Shown piece by piece: positions 21,662-32,655 of a DNA stretch of 33,338 nt. Position numbers and translations under genes: made by a program. The notes under the pieces are model-generated. The model ran no database searches and had not been told where the DNA came from. It was given only the letters and a program-made list of their open reading frames with translations. Position 1 is the first letter of the stretch. Every line of letters begins with the position of its first letter. Source of the DNA: Stenocarpella maydis (lineage: Eukaryota; Ascomycota; Sordariomycetes; Diaporthales; Diaporthaceae). The DNA lies in assembly GCA_002270565.1 (NCBI GenBank), contig NQMI01000255.1, positions 1 to 33,338 of the forward strand. The letters are read 5' to 3'.

Positions 21662-22990
21662 CTACCTCAGGAGACACGAGCGGAGCACTCGCCTTATCCA
21701 TCCTGGCGGTGATGGGGGGCATTTCCTAACTGGCAGTGTACGGGACTGGAGATCGTCGCCCGCCGCCGCCGTCCATGGCGCGCAACAACGGGGCTGTCGT
21801 GTGAGAACCCGCGGGCCACAGAAGACGTTGGGATAGTAAAAAGCGGTTCGTAAAGCTCGGGCCGTGTCAGTCATTGCTGCCCTACCTATGCCATCAAAAA
21901 ACCTTCGGTAATCATTTTCTGGTTCTTCGTCTTCCGTGCCGTTGCTTGGCTCTGGCCGCCCTAACAGTTCGGCTGGCCGGCAGCAGCCCCTCGGTAGGCG
22001 AACCTGGTCCTTAACAAAAGCCTGATAAACCAAGGGCGACCGGCAGACACTTCTTCTACACTATTGTGTCGATTTATTATGTATTATTGCGGTGAAGACT
22101 CCTGGGCCTTGGGCCATTCGACCACTCCGCGGCCCGAGCCAGGCTCTCCATGAATCGCCCGCCGTTCATTCCCTCCCCAATCCGACAGCCTCAGCGACGC
22201 CTGGCCGCGTTGATACCCGAGGGACATGGCTCTTCCCGGTGGCGAGACCCTTAAAAGTCGCAGTCTTCGCCTCGTCCGAGGCAGGAGTCAGCAACCCGTC
22301 TCCATAGCCAAGGCCAAAGAGCATCCAGCTTCCGCCTGCAAGTTTTATGTCCAACCGACAGGATATCGTGTTCCAGGGCTGTTGGTCTGTCAGGCCGTCC
22401 TCGAACAACCCTGGAACTGTAAGTGTTTGTGAGCCGTCATCCCAACTTTGGAGCCCGTGCCCACAAAGGGACGCTACAAACCATTGGATTGGGTTCACCA
22501 AGTCACGATCCCCAGTGTGGCCACCTAAAAAGTGGGAACCTGCGGCGATGGTCCTTTGGGTATCAATGTTTTATGCCGTTGTGCCTAACGGGACATACAA
22601 ACAGGGGTGAGCCCTAAGCTGTTGGGGGCGGCGGGAACCAATCAACTGCAAGTCGGTCTTGGTCACCCAAAAGAACGGCCTGATGATGGGGGGCCGTGTA
22701 TTCCCGTACCTGACCCAGCTGTCACTCTCCTGGCTCCGTACGGCAACTTCGTTTGTCGGTACGTTTGCAGGGGTATAATTCAGTACGTAAATCACGATAG
22801 TTGTTTGCTGGCATATTGGCAGCCAGAGACCAACAAGTGTGCATTCCAAGAATGGCCAAACCTCGAGTTTACTCGACCTTTCTCGACGGCCACTTATAGG
22901 TCCACACAGGCACGCAAGACGGAGTAGCTGAACGTGGCGTGGTCTATTTATCAAGGCTGATCCTGAGCAGGAACCCGAGTTGCGAGGCAA
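21662..22990 (-). pseudogene. Stop-poor minus-strand frame, possible decayed gene
   Basis: A single frame runs 443 codons with three internal stops: TAA at 22571-22573, TGA at 22166-22168 and a TAG near 22075. About 15 or more would be expected by chance at this composition. Parts are protein-like, such as WDDGSQTLTVPGLFEDGLTD, GGSWMLFGLGYGDGLLT and DGIGRAAMTDTARALRTAF. I recognise no family. A GTATGT donor and CGCAG acceptor around the first stop would not keep the frame. The overlapping plus-strand frame (22607-22927) is also open, which weakens the case. It may be a pseudogene, a gene with unrecognised introns, or chance. Confidence 0.25.
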
Positions 22991-23409
22991 GTGAGCAAGC
23001 GTTGGTCTTCTCGCCTGTTAGCCGGCTGCTCCGTGGTTCTGGTGCACAAATCTTCACGCCGGGAACAAATGCGATGAGCTGCATGGGACGGCGCAGGTGA
23101 ATTAGGCGACAGTCCCGTCTGAGCCGGCGGGAAATGGCTCGACGTCTTGTCCAAAAATGCACGGTTGTTGCCTAATGAGACTCCGGCTGCATCGCGATGT
23201 TCCAAGCGAGGACAGGCCATAGGGACCGGGAAATGAAGCAGCCATCCAGCCCTCTCTTCTAGTCACATGCCGCTGTGTGTTGCTTCTGATTCGGTCAGGG
23301 TATCCTGAGACGACGGTGTTCAGTGCCCAAGAGACTGCGGTCCTGTTCAAATTTGACCGTGCCGTCCCTGAGTAGCGCTGGTGAGAGCTGGGAGACGGCT
23401 TGTCGTGCG

Positions 23410-25694
23410 TCATCCGAAGTTCAATTTACTCTGCCCAACCTCCATCTTCTTCCGTTTCGCAGGCCGTTTCGCAGTTGCAGACGTGCCTTTGTTCCCTGAG
23501 GTAGCGGGAGAGGAGTGTCCAACAAATGTGTGGCTGCCACGTTCCTCCTCATAAAGATCTCTGGCCAAGTGCTCGTCTTGGTGGCATTGAAACTCGTCCG
23601 CATTGCCCGTGCTTATGTTGCATCGACGACAGAGGAATGGTTCCTGCAGTTGACATTCCTCGCTGGCTTCCCTTTGTGCGACTGCAACTGCAGGTTCCCA
23701 TGATGACGTGGAATTTCCGATGTGCTTGCGAGGCATGTCACCGCCGCTCGCAGTACCAGTGGCCGGATCCAAAGCACAATTTTCATCGTCGGGCTTGACG
23801 GGTGCCGATTTCGGAAAGAATCGACGGATACCTTCTTTTCCGGATGTTCTGGGTTTCTCTGGTTCCTTGGGAAGCGAAGCCTCTGTTGAGCCTTCTCGCG
23901 AGCTTCTCTTCAGAGACTGTGCCTCCTCACCCTTCACCAAATAGGCTCCGATACCCATATTTCCGGTGATGCCTTCATCAAATCCACCCACGCTAAGTGA
24001 AAGGTTTGCGCCTGAATCGAACTGTCAGCTCGGTCTCATATGGTGCATGAATGCAGGCCACGGGTTGTAGTATACTACACAGAGGAATGGGAAGTCTACC
24101 AGTGAGCGCAAAGCAGGCACAGGAATGCTTACATGGCCACACTCTGCCCTCGAGAACGATTTGGTGAAGGAGGCTCTTGGCAAGGTCAAACAGTAGATTC
24201 TTATCCATTGGCCTCCCTTGAGGTATTGGTCCCTGCCTTGACCGTGTCTGACCCCCATGTCGGTGATGAAGATTGATCGACCGTGGACGGCGCTTATTCT
24301 CAAGAACGCCCTCCTCAACCAAGCGGGAGAAGATGTCGCTCACAAAGATTCTAAGCCACTTCTCTGCGGACTCGGCGCTGTTTATACTGGGGCGAAATGA
24401 CTTTGCTGACAGCATTGACTTGATTTGGACACGAGAGTTCACCTCACTGTTGTCGATGCCTCGGATGGTATTGTGGACCCAAATCCCGGTATCGTCTCCG
24501 AGCTTCGACTTGAACTGCTCTACAGGGACCAGCAGGAGGTCGCTGACGGACTCAGTGTTGAAAGTCTGTGCAATCTGGTCTCCCAGCTTTCCTCCCAGGT
24601 TCCGAATCTTGGTAAACTTAAAGCCGGACAGGAATTGCCGTACCGCGCGATGCCGTATAACCGTCTGGCCATTTGGCTTCTCGTGGCCGGAGCCCAACTT
24701 GCTGAGCATCTTGTTGCTTGCGACACCCTGTTTCACGTATTGTGAGCCTCAGAACGGTAAGCCCAGCCTGGCTCTGCTTGGTACTAACCGCGGAACACGT
24801 GTAATTGAGTTGGGCACGAATCGCTGCTCGGACGTCACGAACAATCTCGGATCCTATCAAAAGAGCGACATCGTTCCAGTCAGGATCATCTGTTTCAGTC
24901 TCTGTATCATCCAAGTCAACCAGTGCATCGGCTTTCCAGTCGAGGGTTGTTACTGGAGGCATTGGCAGTTGCTCAGTCGGGTCATCGTAAGGGGGTGGGT
25001 TCCTGAGCTCAGGAAAGCGATCCAGAAGGGCTGCGTGCACTTGGGCCGATAGGTCAAGAAACTGCAGACGTGTTAGCCCTTATGAGGGCAAAAGCGAGCG
25101 AAGAGCGTAGCCACAAAGCATGCTTACCACCTCGTCTATGGAAGCTTTCTCGACCTTCTGAAGTTGTGCCGGGAGTGATTGTTTGATCAGGGCAAGAATC
25201 TTCCTCGATTGCAGACGATACCTTGATTGTTGCCCGGGTTAGAAACTTGCCGGGGGCGGGCAGAATAGTTCAGCGTGCGCTCACGGATCCAGGGAGACTT
25301 TGTCAGTACTGATGGCATGGTCATCGCGGTAGGCCCAGTTGTCCTCGCCCTCCCTCCAGGTTGCCACGTGCTGGCAGATCAGGTTACTGCACAGCTCTTT
25401 CGCCTGGGTGATGTCTGTAAATCTTCCAATACCACAGTCCCGAGCAGGGTAGTTGACAGCAATGAGACCTTGCCATTGTTGAACCGCAAGTGGTTGGTCA
25501 TCGGGGATATCGAGCCGGCGCATCTCGCACTGGGCGTAGAAGGCATCAAGATCGATATGGGCGATGACCCTCAGAGGGCAGGATGCCGAGTAAGAGGCCA
25601 GGGTGTTGAGGTGGCGATAGGTGAACTGAGACCTCGCTCGCCCTGGAGCTCCAGCTGGGGGGGACTCCCGGAAGCTACGCGGAGAAGAGGACAT
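23410..25694 (-). CDS. RAD30: DNA polymerase eta (Y-family translesion polymerase)
   Basis: Nuclear polymerase that copies past UV photoproducts. Five exons in reading order: 25285-25694, 25128-25221, 24789-25061, 24133-24727 and 23410-24011, giving 657 residues. Introns are about 60-120 nt with GTGAGC, GTAAGC, GTTAGT and GTAAGC donors; CTAAC or CTGAC branch sites are seen in three. Catalytic acidic residues are in place: AHIDLDAFYAQCE (D48) and KASIDEVFLDLS (D166, E167). YPARDCGIGR and ATWREGEDNW are eta-type finger/palm blocks, and AGVASNKMLSKLGSGHEKPN marks the palm/thumb region. NLSLSVGGFDEGITGN is the conserved end of the little-finger domain. The tail has KEGIRRFFPK (about 516), a PIP-like box with Lys for Gln, then a UBZ ubiquitin-binding finger: C585, C588, H601, D603, H605 in CRRC...HQDEH. 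A basic stretch AKRPAKRKK, probably an NLS, precedes the terminal GQSKLNFG, which resembles a PIP box lacking its aromatic end. The first ATG of the frame is used. Confidence 0.98.
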
Positions 25695-28600
25695 GCTGTT
25701 AGAGGATGCATCGGAATGGAATGGTCCAACTGAAGCTCAAGGTGCCTACGGGTTGGTTGGCTGGCTGGCGGGGGGGGGGGTCGGGTCACGAGTACCGGTG
25801 GCTGGCCCGACGCGAGATGACGGCTATGACAAGACGCGTCAAGCACGAACGAGGCTAAACAGGAGAAGGGAAGCCTTTCACCCAGGGGACCCTGCAACGA
25901 CACTCTAACACTGTTGTGTGGCAGAGGCGCCGGGAGTTTGTTAAGTGGCTTGTCGACGGTAGGAAGGAACAGCCCAGGTGACTGTCGGTTCGTCTCAACT
26001 ACATGTTCCATCCCCTTTGTTACTCGAGGTTCAGTCTGGCAATTTTCAACCCGACTGGTCTCCCTGGGGCTTTTTTAGCCAGCCGAAAAGCTGACAGACA
26101 GCACTGGCTGACCATGAGTCGACTGCGCGCTCATCAATTGTGCAGCTCGACGAGAGGCTCCCGTCATTGTCGTATCCTTCGCACACCCGGATGCCCCTGC
26201 TTTAAGGAACTTGATGATATCCCCGACCACGGGTTATCTTGTTGGGATATCCACAGCCCAATTACCTGCGGTTGGAATATCGCCTAGCTGCAATGATCGC
26301 TAGACGAGGATGTTGTGCAGCAGTTCCTGCAACATATGCGCCACATGCGCACATATGCAGGACGTTACTCGAGCAATCAGCCCATGCGTACATACCAAAC
26401 ATCACTACCGGTGAATCACTCTCAGTGCTCCAACGACTATCCGAATAGACACCAAGTTGCAACCCCTCCGTGCCATTTCTTGTCGATTCCATGGGGCTCA
26501 CTGTGCACAGCCTTCACCCAGAGCGGCCTCGAATGGGGACATGCAACGCTCCACTCACCCTCGCTGTCAACGTCGGGTTGCCTGCTTGCTCCTCTACCCG
26601 AGTACGAACCCCGGATGGGTGCTGCTACCGCCTTCAGGCTCGGATTGCTATGGAAGACTGGCGCTGCTACAACCCTGTCTCCTCTGCGGATGCACATCAA
26701 CTTGCAGTCACATTGCGCGCGGGGAGCGACCTAATCTGGCGACAAGTCGCATTGCTTTAGAGGATGCTGCTTGACGTGGCACGCAGCCGTTATCCTCTTT
26801 GAGCAGGGTCGACAGCGGTTTTCTGCTCACTGAGAAAGTATTCGTCGCCTATATACTGCGGCAATGGTCCGGCTGGAAGAGCTTGATATTCCAGACTTGT
26901 CTGTTCCTATCCGGTTCATCAAAACTGGGACGCGGGCCGGCTGCCTCGAAACGTTCTCGCAGTGACCGGTGCGCCATGGCGTCGACTCGGCCAGCAGAGG
27001 TCTTCTGAGACTCCAGCCACGGCTCAATACCAAGGGAATGAGGATTCCCCGCACCCCCCAGGAAGAATGTGAGGATGTCTGTCTCATACTATGCCCTCTT
27101 GGGCGTTCTCCTACTTTCCGTTCGTCCATGTAGGCCTGGGGCTTCTCCAGAGCGGCCTTGTTTATCCGCTTTTCATTTTCCTTGATTCAATGGGCGAGAG
27201 GAGATGGGCTCAGAACTTACTGCGCGGCTCCACAAGCTGCCTATGGAGGGACCTCTGCTTGTCGGCAGGCTTTGCCTGCTCCATGGCAACCCATCACAAG
27301 CCCTTTAGGATACTGGCTAGTCAAGATGCCACTCCAGAAGGGTTCACCAATGCCCTCAGACATCTGCTTGCCCCAACTTCTTCAATATCGCACATTTGCC
27401 CTCAGTCATCTTCTGCTGACCTCTCCTTGCCCTGGATAGTGCGATTCACTATAAGCCTCACAGATTCCTCCTCTATTGTACCGACCTGCCGGACATATTC
27501 AACCAGATCAACGACAGACTAGACGACTGTTTCCGCTCTGGTTTTCGAGAGAAGGCCAGCCGGCCCACTTCGGGACCGAGACTCGTGTTGTTTAGATGGA
27601 TGCACTCTTTTTCTAGAAAACCTCTACTTCTGCGTGTAGTGCCATGCAAATCTGTAAGCTTGCAGTGAGTGCTGGCGTCATTATCTTATGGCAAGGCTGC
27701 GTGAACCTGGGTAGCCATGCATCGTCACCCACTGGCAAGGGCCCATACAGTCTCTATATGTCATTTCTCTGTACTCCTGGTCTCGGTTGCGTCTCTGAGG
27801 GATGTAGCTGGGTCGGTTACGGGAACTGAGAGGTACATCGAAGCTTACTAGCCCGCAGCTCTCGATGGCCTCGTACGAAAGTGCATTACCAGGTGGTTGA
27901 GAAGAGGCGGGACGCGAGCCCGTCCCTCCTACAAGGTGGCTCGGGTAACGTCATGTAACAATGGCGCCTCGTTATCCCATCACGATTGTCGTTTCAGACA
28001 CTTTGTGTGTGTACTCAGCCGATGAACACCAAGGAGCCCGACTATGCAGTGTGGTGAGAGGGAAATGTGCGTGCCCGTCCAACTCTGCCGAGCCAGTCAG
28101 GCTGTGGGAAGAGCCGCCACTTTGAGGCTCAAGGGCTCGCGTGGCGAGCATTTGCCCGAGTGATCCATCATCACAAAGTGTTGCGGTTGCCGGTGGACAC
28201 CGCAGCAGAAGAAGCTCTCTGCATAGTAAGCACATTCTTGCCCAACTCTCCTGACTTGACATCGCACGAGCGGGAGAACCACCTATCAGGCTCTGACGAA
28301 GTAGGCATCGTTATAGTCTCGGTGCGCTCCCAAGCTGCAGGACGGCGCCGCCGACTCGGTCCTGAATCACCCCTGACTACCTCCCGCTTCATTTGCCGTC
28401 CGCCCAACCACGTTCTGTCGTCCAAGATCCTGCCTCAAGGGAATCCTTCAACGCGTTCTGCGGACTGCCTCCCACGGCGATCCAAGCCACTTCGCAGAGT
28501 CCGGGCTCACGGACGGTTCTTGGGTCACCCACCATGGGAGCACACAGAACCACGGCGAGGCAAGGTCGCACTGCTCACGGAAGTGAATCCTCTCTAAGCC

Positions 28601-29009
28601 TTAGGCGGCTTGGTTGTCCGAAGGGTCGATATCACCGACGTCTCTGAATCGCCGAGACGCGACGGGATCATCTCGGTTGTGCGCCTGGGATTGCCCTACT
28701 CCGGGCAGAGCGGTGGCTCTCAGCACGGAAGGATGATCATGGCTATGTCTGCGATCGTGCTGAGGTACTCTATAGACCGAGTCTTGCGCATAGGAGTGCT
28801 CCACGACCGAGGGTATAAGATGGCCGGCATCACGACAAGATTAGCAGGCGACGAACATCAACCAGCAGCCAGCAGTTCTCACACCAAGACAACCCATTGA
28901 CGAGTACCAGAAATTGTCACGCATCCCAACCAACCCTTCTGCTAGATTAAGCATAAATCCTGGCTTCATTCATCTAACTCTATCTTACAACCAAAGTTCA
29001 CTGATAATC
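25695..29009. other. Long unassigned region upstream of RAD30
   Basis: The start holds the RAD30 promoter. The rest has no domain that I can name. Short protein-like pieces occur in switching plus-strand frames, notably 26864-27127 (one internal TGA) and 27420-27668 (82 open codons including HRFLLYCTDLPDIFNQINDR). They may be remains of genes, but frames do not connect into a credible exon chain. From about 28810 it becomes the promoter and leader of the small gene at 29010. Composition is not AT-rich, so strong repeat-induced point mutation is not evident. Confidence 0.45.
28814..28819 (+). promoter_or_regulatory. TATA-like box for the small cysteine-rich gene
   Basis: GGGTATAAGATGG places TATAAG about 190 bp before the ATG at 29010. 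The intervening sequence is rich in CAAC/ACCA and low in G, like leaders of expressed fungal genes. Sequence match and position only. Confidence 0.35.
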
Positions 29010-29229
29010 ATGTCCGTGGCCCCGCGCAGAATGATACCGTGCCGAGGCCGGCGACCACTGACAACCTCTCTCCAGGGCCTACTCGGCGTCTTTCAACGGA
29101 AACTGGTACTGTTGCGTGTGTAAGAGAAACAAGGGCCTGCTCCATAACCCAAACGGCGCGCACAGCACCAGCTGTGAAGATGGCAGCTGCAGCCACACCA
29201 GGTGTTCCAGCTGTGAACAGGTGAGATAG
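29010..29229 (+). CDS. Candidate small cysteine-rich (zinc-ribbon-like) protein, 60 residues
   Basis: Proposed exons 29010-29038 and 29076-29229. The second exon is the convincing part: FNGNWYCCVCKRNKG (residues about 16-30), then SCEDGSCSHTRCSSCEQ (42-58). Cysteines fall at 22, 23, 25, 43, 48, 53 and 56 with His50, so the tail is C-x-H-x2-C-x2-C, a spacing seen in small fungal zinc-binding proteins. The pattern suggests metal binding, but the function is unknown. No signal peptide is visible. The acceptor CTCTCCAG with a CACTGAC branch site is good. The donor GTGCCG is weak and the intron only 37 nt, so the first exon is uncertain, although its phase fits and in-frame read-through would meet a TGA. 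The frame ends at TAG 29227-29229. A GTGAGA donor at 29221 leaves open a further exon. A TATA-like box and G-poor leader precede it. Confidence 0.5.
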
Positions 29230-30903
29230 GTTGTGACACGGAGATGACAGAGTTTGCGCGGTGATGGAGGGAGGTAGAGACGGGTGACCAGGGTGAAATG
29301 GTTGTATGTATGGTTTACTAGTCAATGTATCCATTGTGAGACCGTTTGGGGGCCGGCCGTTGTGATAGTGCGGAAATTACATGGAGATTTTCACATCATC
29401 TTTTGTTATTCCTGGACTGTGGTAAACCTCGGCAAGAAGCAAGGGACTTGTGCCCTTGGATCGACACATTCGGACCTATTCGCGGAGTCTCCCATAGTCC
29501 TGGCGACGCGTCAGCTGCGATTTCACCATTGCCATCCTATAACAGTCAGGAAGCTAGCTGGAATGGACGCTCGTTGCCCATCTATAGGCAAGGCCATCGC
29601 TTGTATTTTTAGTTCAGTTCCCACCCACACAGCGCGCAAGAATATCCTTTTGTGTTACCTTGATACTGAAGCAAGCTCAAAGATCACCCTTGAGAGTTTA
29701 CCTTGAGGACACGACCGCAGACGTGCTATCAAGACGTGGCCGTGCTCCATCCGGCACTGACCGGCTGAAACCCGCATGCTTGTCACTCTCACCGTCATCC
29801 CCTTCCAAACTAGATGGTTCCATGATCGACTTATGCCAACCGCCGGGTCTTTGGGACTGTGCCACGGTAGTGACAAAGGCCGACAGATGGCGTCCCGAGT
29901 TTCCAGGTCTCACAAGGCTCCAGGAGCCATGAGGCAGGATAAGTGTGTGTGATAACGCGGGACGAAGCGAGCCGGCACGCCGGCTAGTCAGCGACACCTG
30001 AGGAGGTGGAAGAGTGCACACCCACCCACGCTCTTGATCCAGAAGGGTGTTGGGGGGGGGGGGGAGTGGGACGGGTAACAATGCGTAAGGCTGGAGAACA
30101 GCGGGTAAGTCGGGGCCCAGCAGGGCGGCTGCAGGCGATGAGGCAGGCGGCTTGCCACGAGGTCGGCCCTAGCAGCTAGGCATCCACGAGGCTGGGACCG
30201 CCCAGAGATCCGAAACCTGGATTTCAAAATTCTAAGAAGTTCCAAGGTTCTGGAAGCCAGGGACTCCTCCAAGTATTGCGGCTCTGCTCGCAGCCCTCCA
30301 TGCGGGCTGCTGGTAAGGCAGTGCCCCCCCTTCCCGTTGTCTTGATGTCGTCGCCTCCTCCCCTTTTTGTTGGTGCGTCTGCTGTACCTGTCCGGATGAG
30401 GGTGCCCGGCGGGTCCCGCCATTGCATCCAATGCTTCTCAAGGTCATCTCCTTGGCAGTCTATTCTGAAGGTTGGCAATTCAATGATTTGACGTGGTGTT
30501 ACTGAGACACAAGCTGCATGTTGACCCGATGTCAAAGTGAGACGGTAGAGCCTTGGGCGACGAGTAACACAGATGACTATGACTTCCTGTTGCAGGGGAT
30601 TCTGCTTATTCTGACGGCCCCTCTCTTCCTCAGAACCCAAGTTTTGACAAGTGTTCACGTGCGAACCGAATTCTTTGGTAGAGGTGGAAACCGAAGACGC
30701 ATGCTGTGACGCGCATAGGACAATAGTCTCGTGATTACTTCTGGTGTGTTACCATCTCATGCATACTTATGCCACACACTGAACGAATTCCTCCTTCGAG
30801 ACCGGCCGGGCCGCAGGACCAGCGTTGCAATGAGATGACTCGCTTGCTAGTGACGGGACGATTCTCTGGGTCTTGTTCCGCCTGCTCAGTCGCTCCCCTG
30901 TAG
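29230..30903. other. Unassigned region after the small gene
   Basis: No gene was recognised. A minus-strand frame at 30224-30658 (144 codons) contains protein-like text such as IDCQGDDLEKHWMQWRDPPG with a possible acceptor (CAACCTTCAG) just upstream, but no domain or partner exon was found. A homopolymer of about 13 G sits near 30052. Confidence 0.4.
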
Positions 30904-32014
30904 TGGGCGGCAGCAATACCAAGCACAACACTAGGCCACCCCCCTCTAGGGATTGTACCGGACTCTTGGGAGCAGCACGTTGCTGAGCTGCCATGGACAC
31001 GGAGGGGCCACCTCCTAGCCGCGATCAGGAGCCCGCTTGTAAATATGCTGCAGCCTGCTTTCATATTCGCAGAAGTCGTGATAAATTCCGTGACCAACAG
31101 GGTTCTCGAGGCGGCAGCCCTCATGATTTTCCATCGAAGTCCGGTCCCAGGAACAGATACCACAGCAGACCCTAACGCAGCCGCTGCGATCGCACTCCGT
31201 ATCTTGATCCACTTAGCCCCTACTCCCCAGCGTGCTACCCATCGCACCCCGTACAACGGCATCCTATACGTCCCCAACCTGACACGCCGGCCCTTTTGGA
31301 GACACGCGGGAGCTCATTACTGAAGCACGGCGCCACCGAGACCTGGAGGGATGCTGCTGTCCCACTTCGAACGGATCGGGAACCCAGTCGCCCAGCAGCC
31401 TGGATGGATGTATGATGCGTCTAAGATGGTAGCGGCTCCCACGCCTGAGGAGTTTGCGGCCGGATTGTCACTCCACAAACTTCATCCCGGCGATGCCCGT
31501 CCTCGGGGTCTTAAATCTCCTCTAGCCGCTGCCGTCCAGGCCGAGGCGAGGCTGGGCCATCAAGTGCCGGCTGATGACCGAAGCTTGAGCTTCTCAAGAT
31601 GCGCTTCGCTGAATATCGGCGACGCGAAAGACGGCGAGGGTGGTGCCAGGGCCTGGGACGTCTGTACCTTGGACTGAGGACTGCGAAGTGTCGGGAAGGT
31701 ATCCCGGGGATGACTCTCACCGGTGGATGATCGACGATATTTTCAAGGAGCCCCTTCCGCTCTTTGTACCGGTGAGTGTACCCCAGGAGGCTCGAGCCTG
31801 GTGGACACGCGTTGGTCTCCATCCACCAAACCAGCTGACCCGTATCCGCCGGGGCCACGAGACAACAGCACTCGTCCTCATCTGGGCAGTCAAACTGCTC
31901 ACCAACGTCTACGTCGAGCAAATGAAGCTACGCGACGCGCTGCGAGCACCCCCTTCCCCATCTGTCGAGGCCGTCTTTGCCGCCATCATCCACGACCCCG
32001 ACGCATCCGTCTAG
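30904..32014 (+). pseudogene. Frame-shifted gene relic, unidentified protein
   Basis: Protein-like sequence continues on the plus strand but changes frame. Frame 1 is open from 30904 to a TGA at 31321, ending NGILYVPNLTRRPFW then losing sense. It becomes sensible again from about 31351 (ERIGNPVAQQPGWMYD, TPEEFAAGLSLHKLHPGDAR). Near 31580 frame 3 gives KLELLKMRFAEYRRRERRR. From about 31690 frame 2 gives HRWMIDDIFKEPLPLFVPVS, ETTALVLIWAVKLLTNVYVE and a stop at 32012-32014. Pieces keep their order and have no GT...AG junctions at the switches, which fits small insertions or deletions in a former gene of about 350 codons. I cannot name the family. An overlapping minus-strand frame (30735-31277) is also open, so the 5' limit is uncertain. 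Confidence 0.35.
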
Positions 32015-32655
32015 GGAGTGTCTCGGTAAGGACGTCTGCTCTCTACTTCCGTGCCCTTGCAGGACCAAGTCTTCCGATCCGGCTGACGTTGAGGTCATAG
32101 AGAGCGAATTCGCGACGCAGCACTTACATGCTCCTCGCCATATAATTACAAAGCTTCAGCTTTCCCGACACCAAACCACCTAAACAGTCTCGACGCATTG
32201 TCGAAGGCACGCAGTTCTTGCCGGTGCTTCGTTCGCATTAAATCAATCTAGGCCGGCAACGTCCAAAATCGATCTGTGGCGAGTCTCATCCTGGATGACC
32301 GACCATGGCAGCCGGTAGCGTCGCGTCGACAGATAAAGGCCTATAACGTTAGCTTCGGAGAGCCTTTTGTTGCAGAATCGATTCCCTCGTGGCCCATCAC
32401 TTGCACAGGGTCGGCCTGAGCCAGCTGGTGCGCTATATAGCATTTTCTGCCACAGCGCATGGCTTGGGGATCGCAACTCCAATAGACACTTTCGGCCAGG
32501 ACAGCCGTGGTCGAGTGAATTATATTATCGTAACGGCCGAGCTGTATGTGATGACTGGAAGGTAGTAATAATGCAGATGGGAGCCTCGAGCGCACCAGGC
32601 GCATCAACTCGCTCACTGGGACGGACGAAAGGCAGGTCTGGCGGTTCGATTTGTA
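32015..32655. other. Intergenic region between relic and palmitoyltransferase gene
   Basis: This is the 3' flank of the minus-strand palmitoyltransferase gene and the region after the relic. It includes AT-rich motifs (TATATAG near 32436, TTATATTATCG near 32522) that could belong to the 3' end. No gene was recognised. Confidence 0.5.

Larger units (their letters stand above)
19930..23409. other. RfeG-like gene promoter and RAD30 3' flank
   Basis: The first 360 bp are purine-rich on the plus strand, that is C/T-rich on the coding strand of the RfeG-like gene, so they read as its leader and promoter. The long frames there on both strands (for example 20057-20824 minus) are by-products of that bias. 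Beyond about 20600 the composition is balanced. A CATC repeat lies at 21039-21082. A stop-poor minus-strand frame at 21662-22990 is listed separately. No other gene was recognised. Confidence 0.5.

Noticed and set aside
22571..22630. Intron with GTATGT donor and CGCAG acceptor that would remove the TAA at 22571
   Set aside because: Splice phases do not match (two bases before, two after), so the frame is not restored.
30735..31277. 180-codon minus-strand frame
   Set aside because: Overlaps the plus-strand relic; no domain and the peptide lacks family-like blocks, so the plus-strand reading is preferred, without certainty.
25695..32655. Repeat-induced point mutation or a transposon graveyard as the explanation for unreadable DNA
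   Set aside because: The region is not AT-rich, no transposase or reverse transcriptase motif was seen, and no terminal repeats were found by eye.
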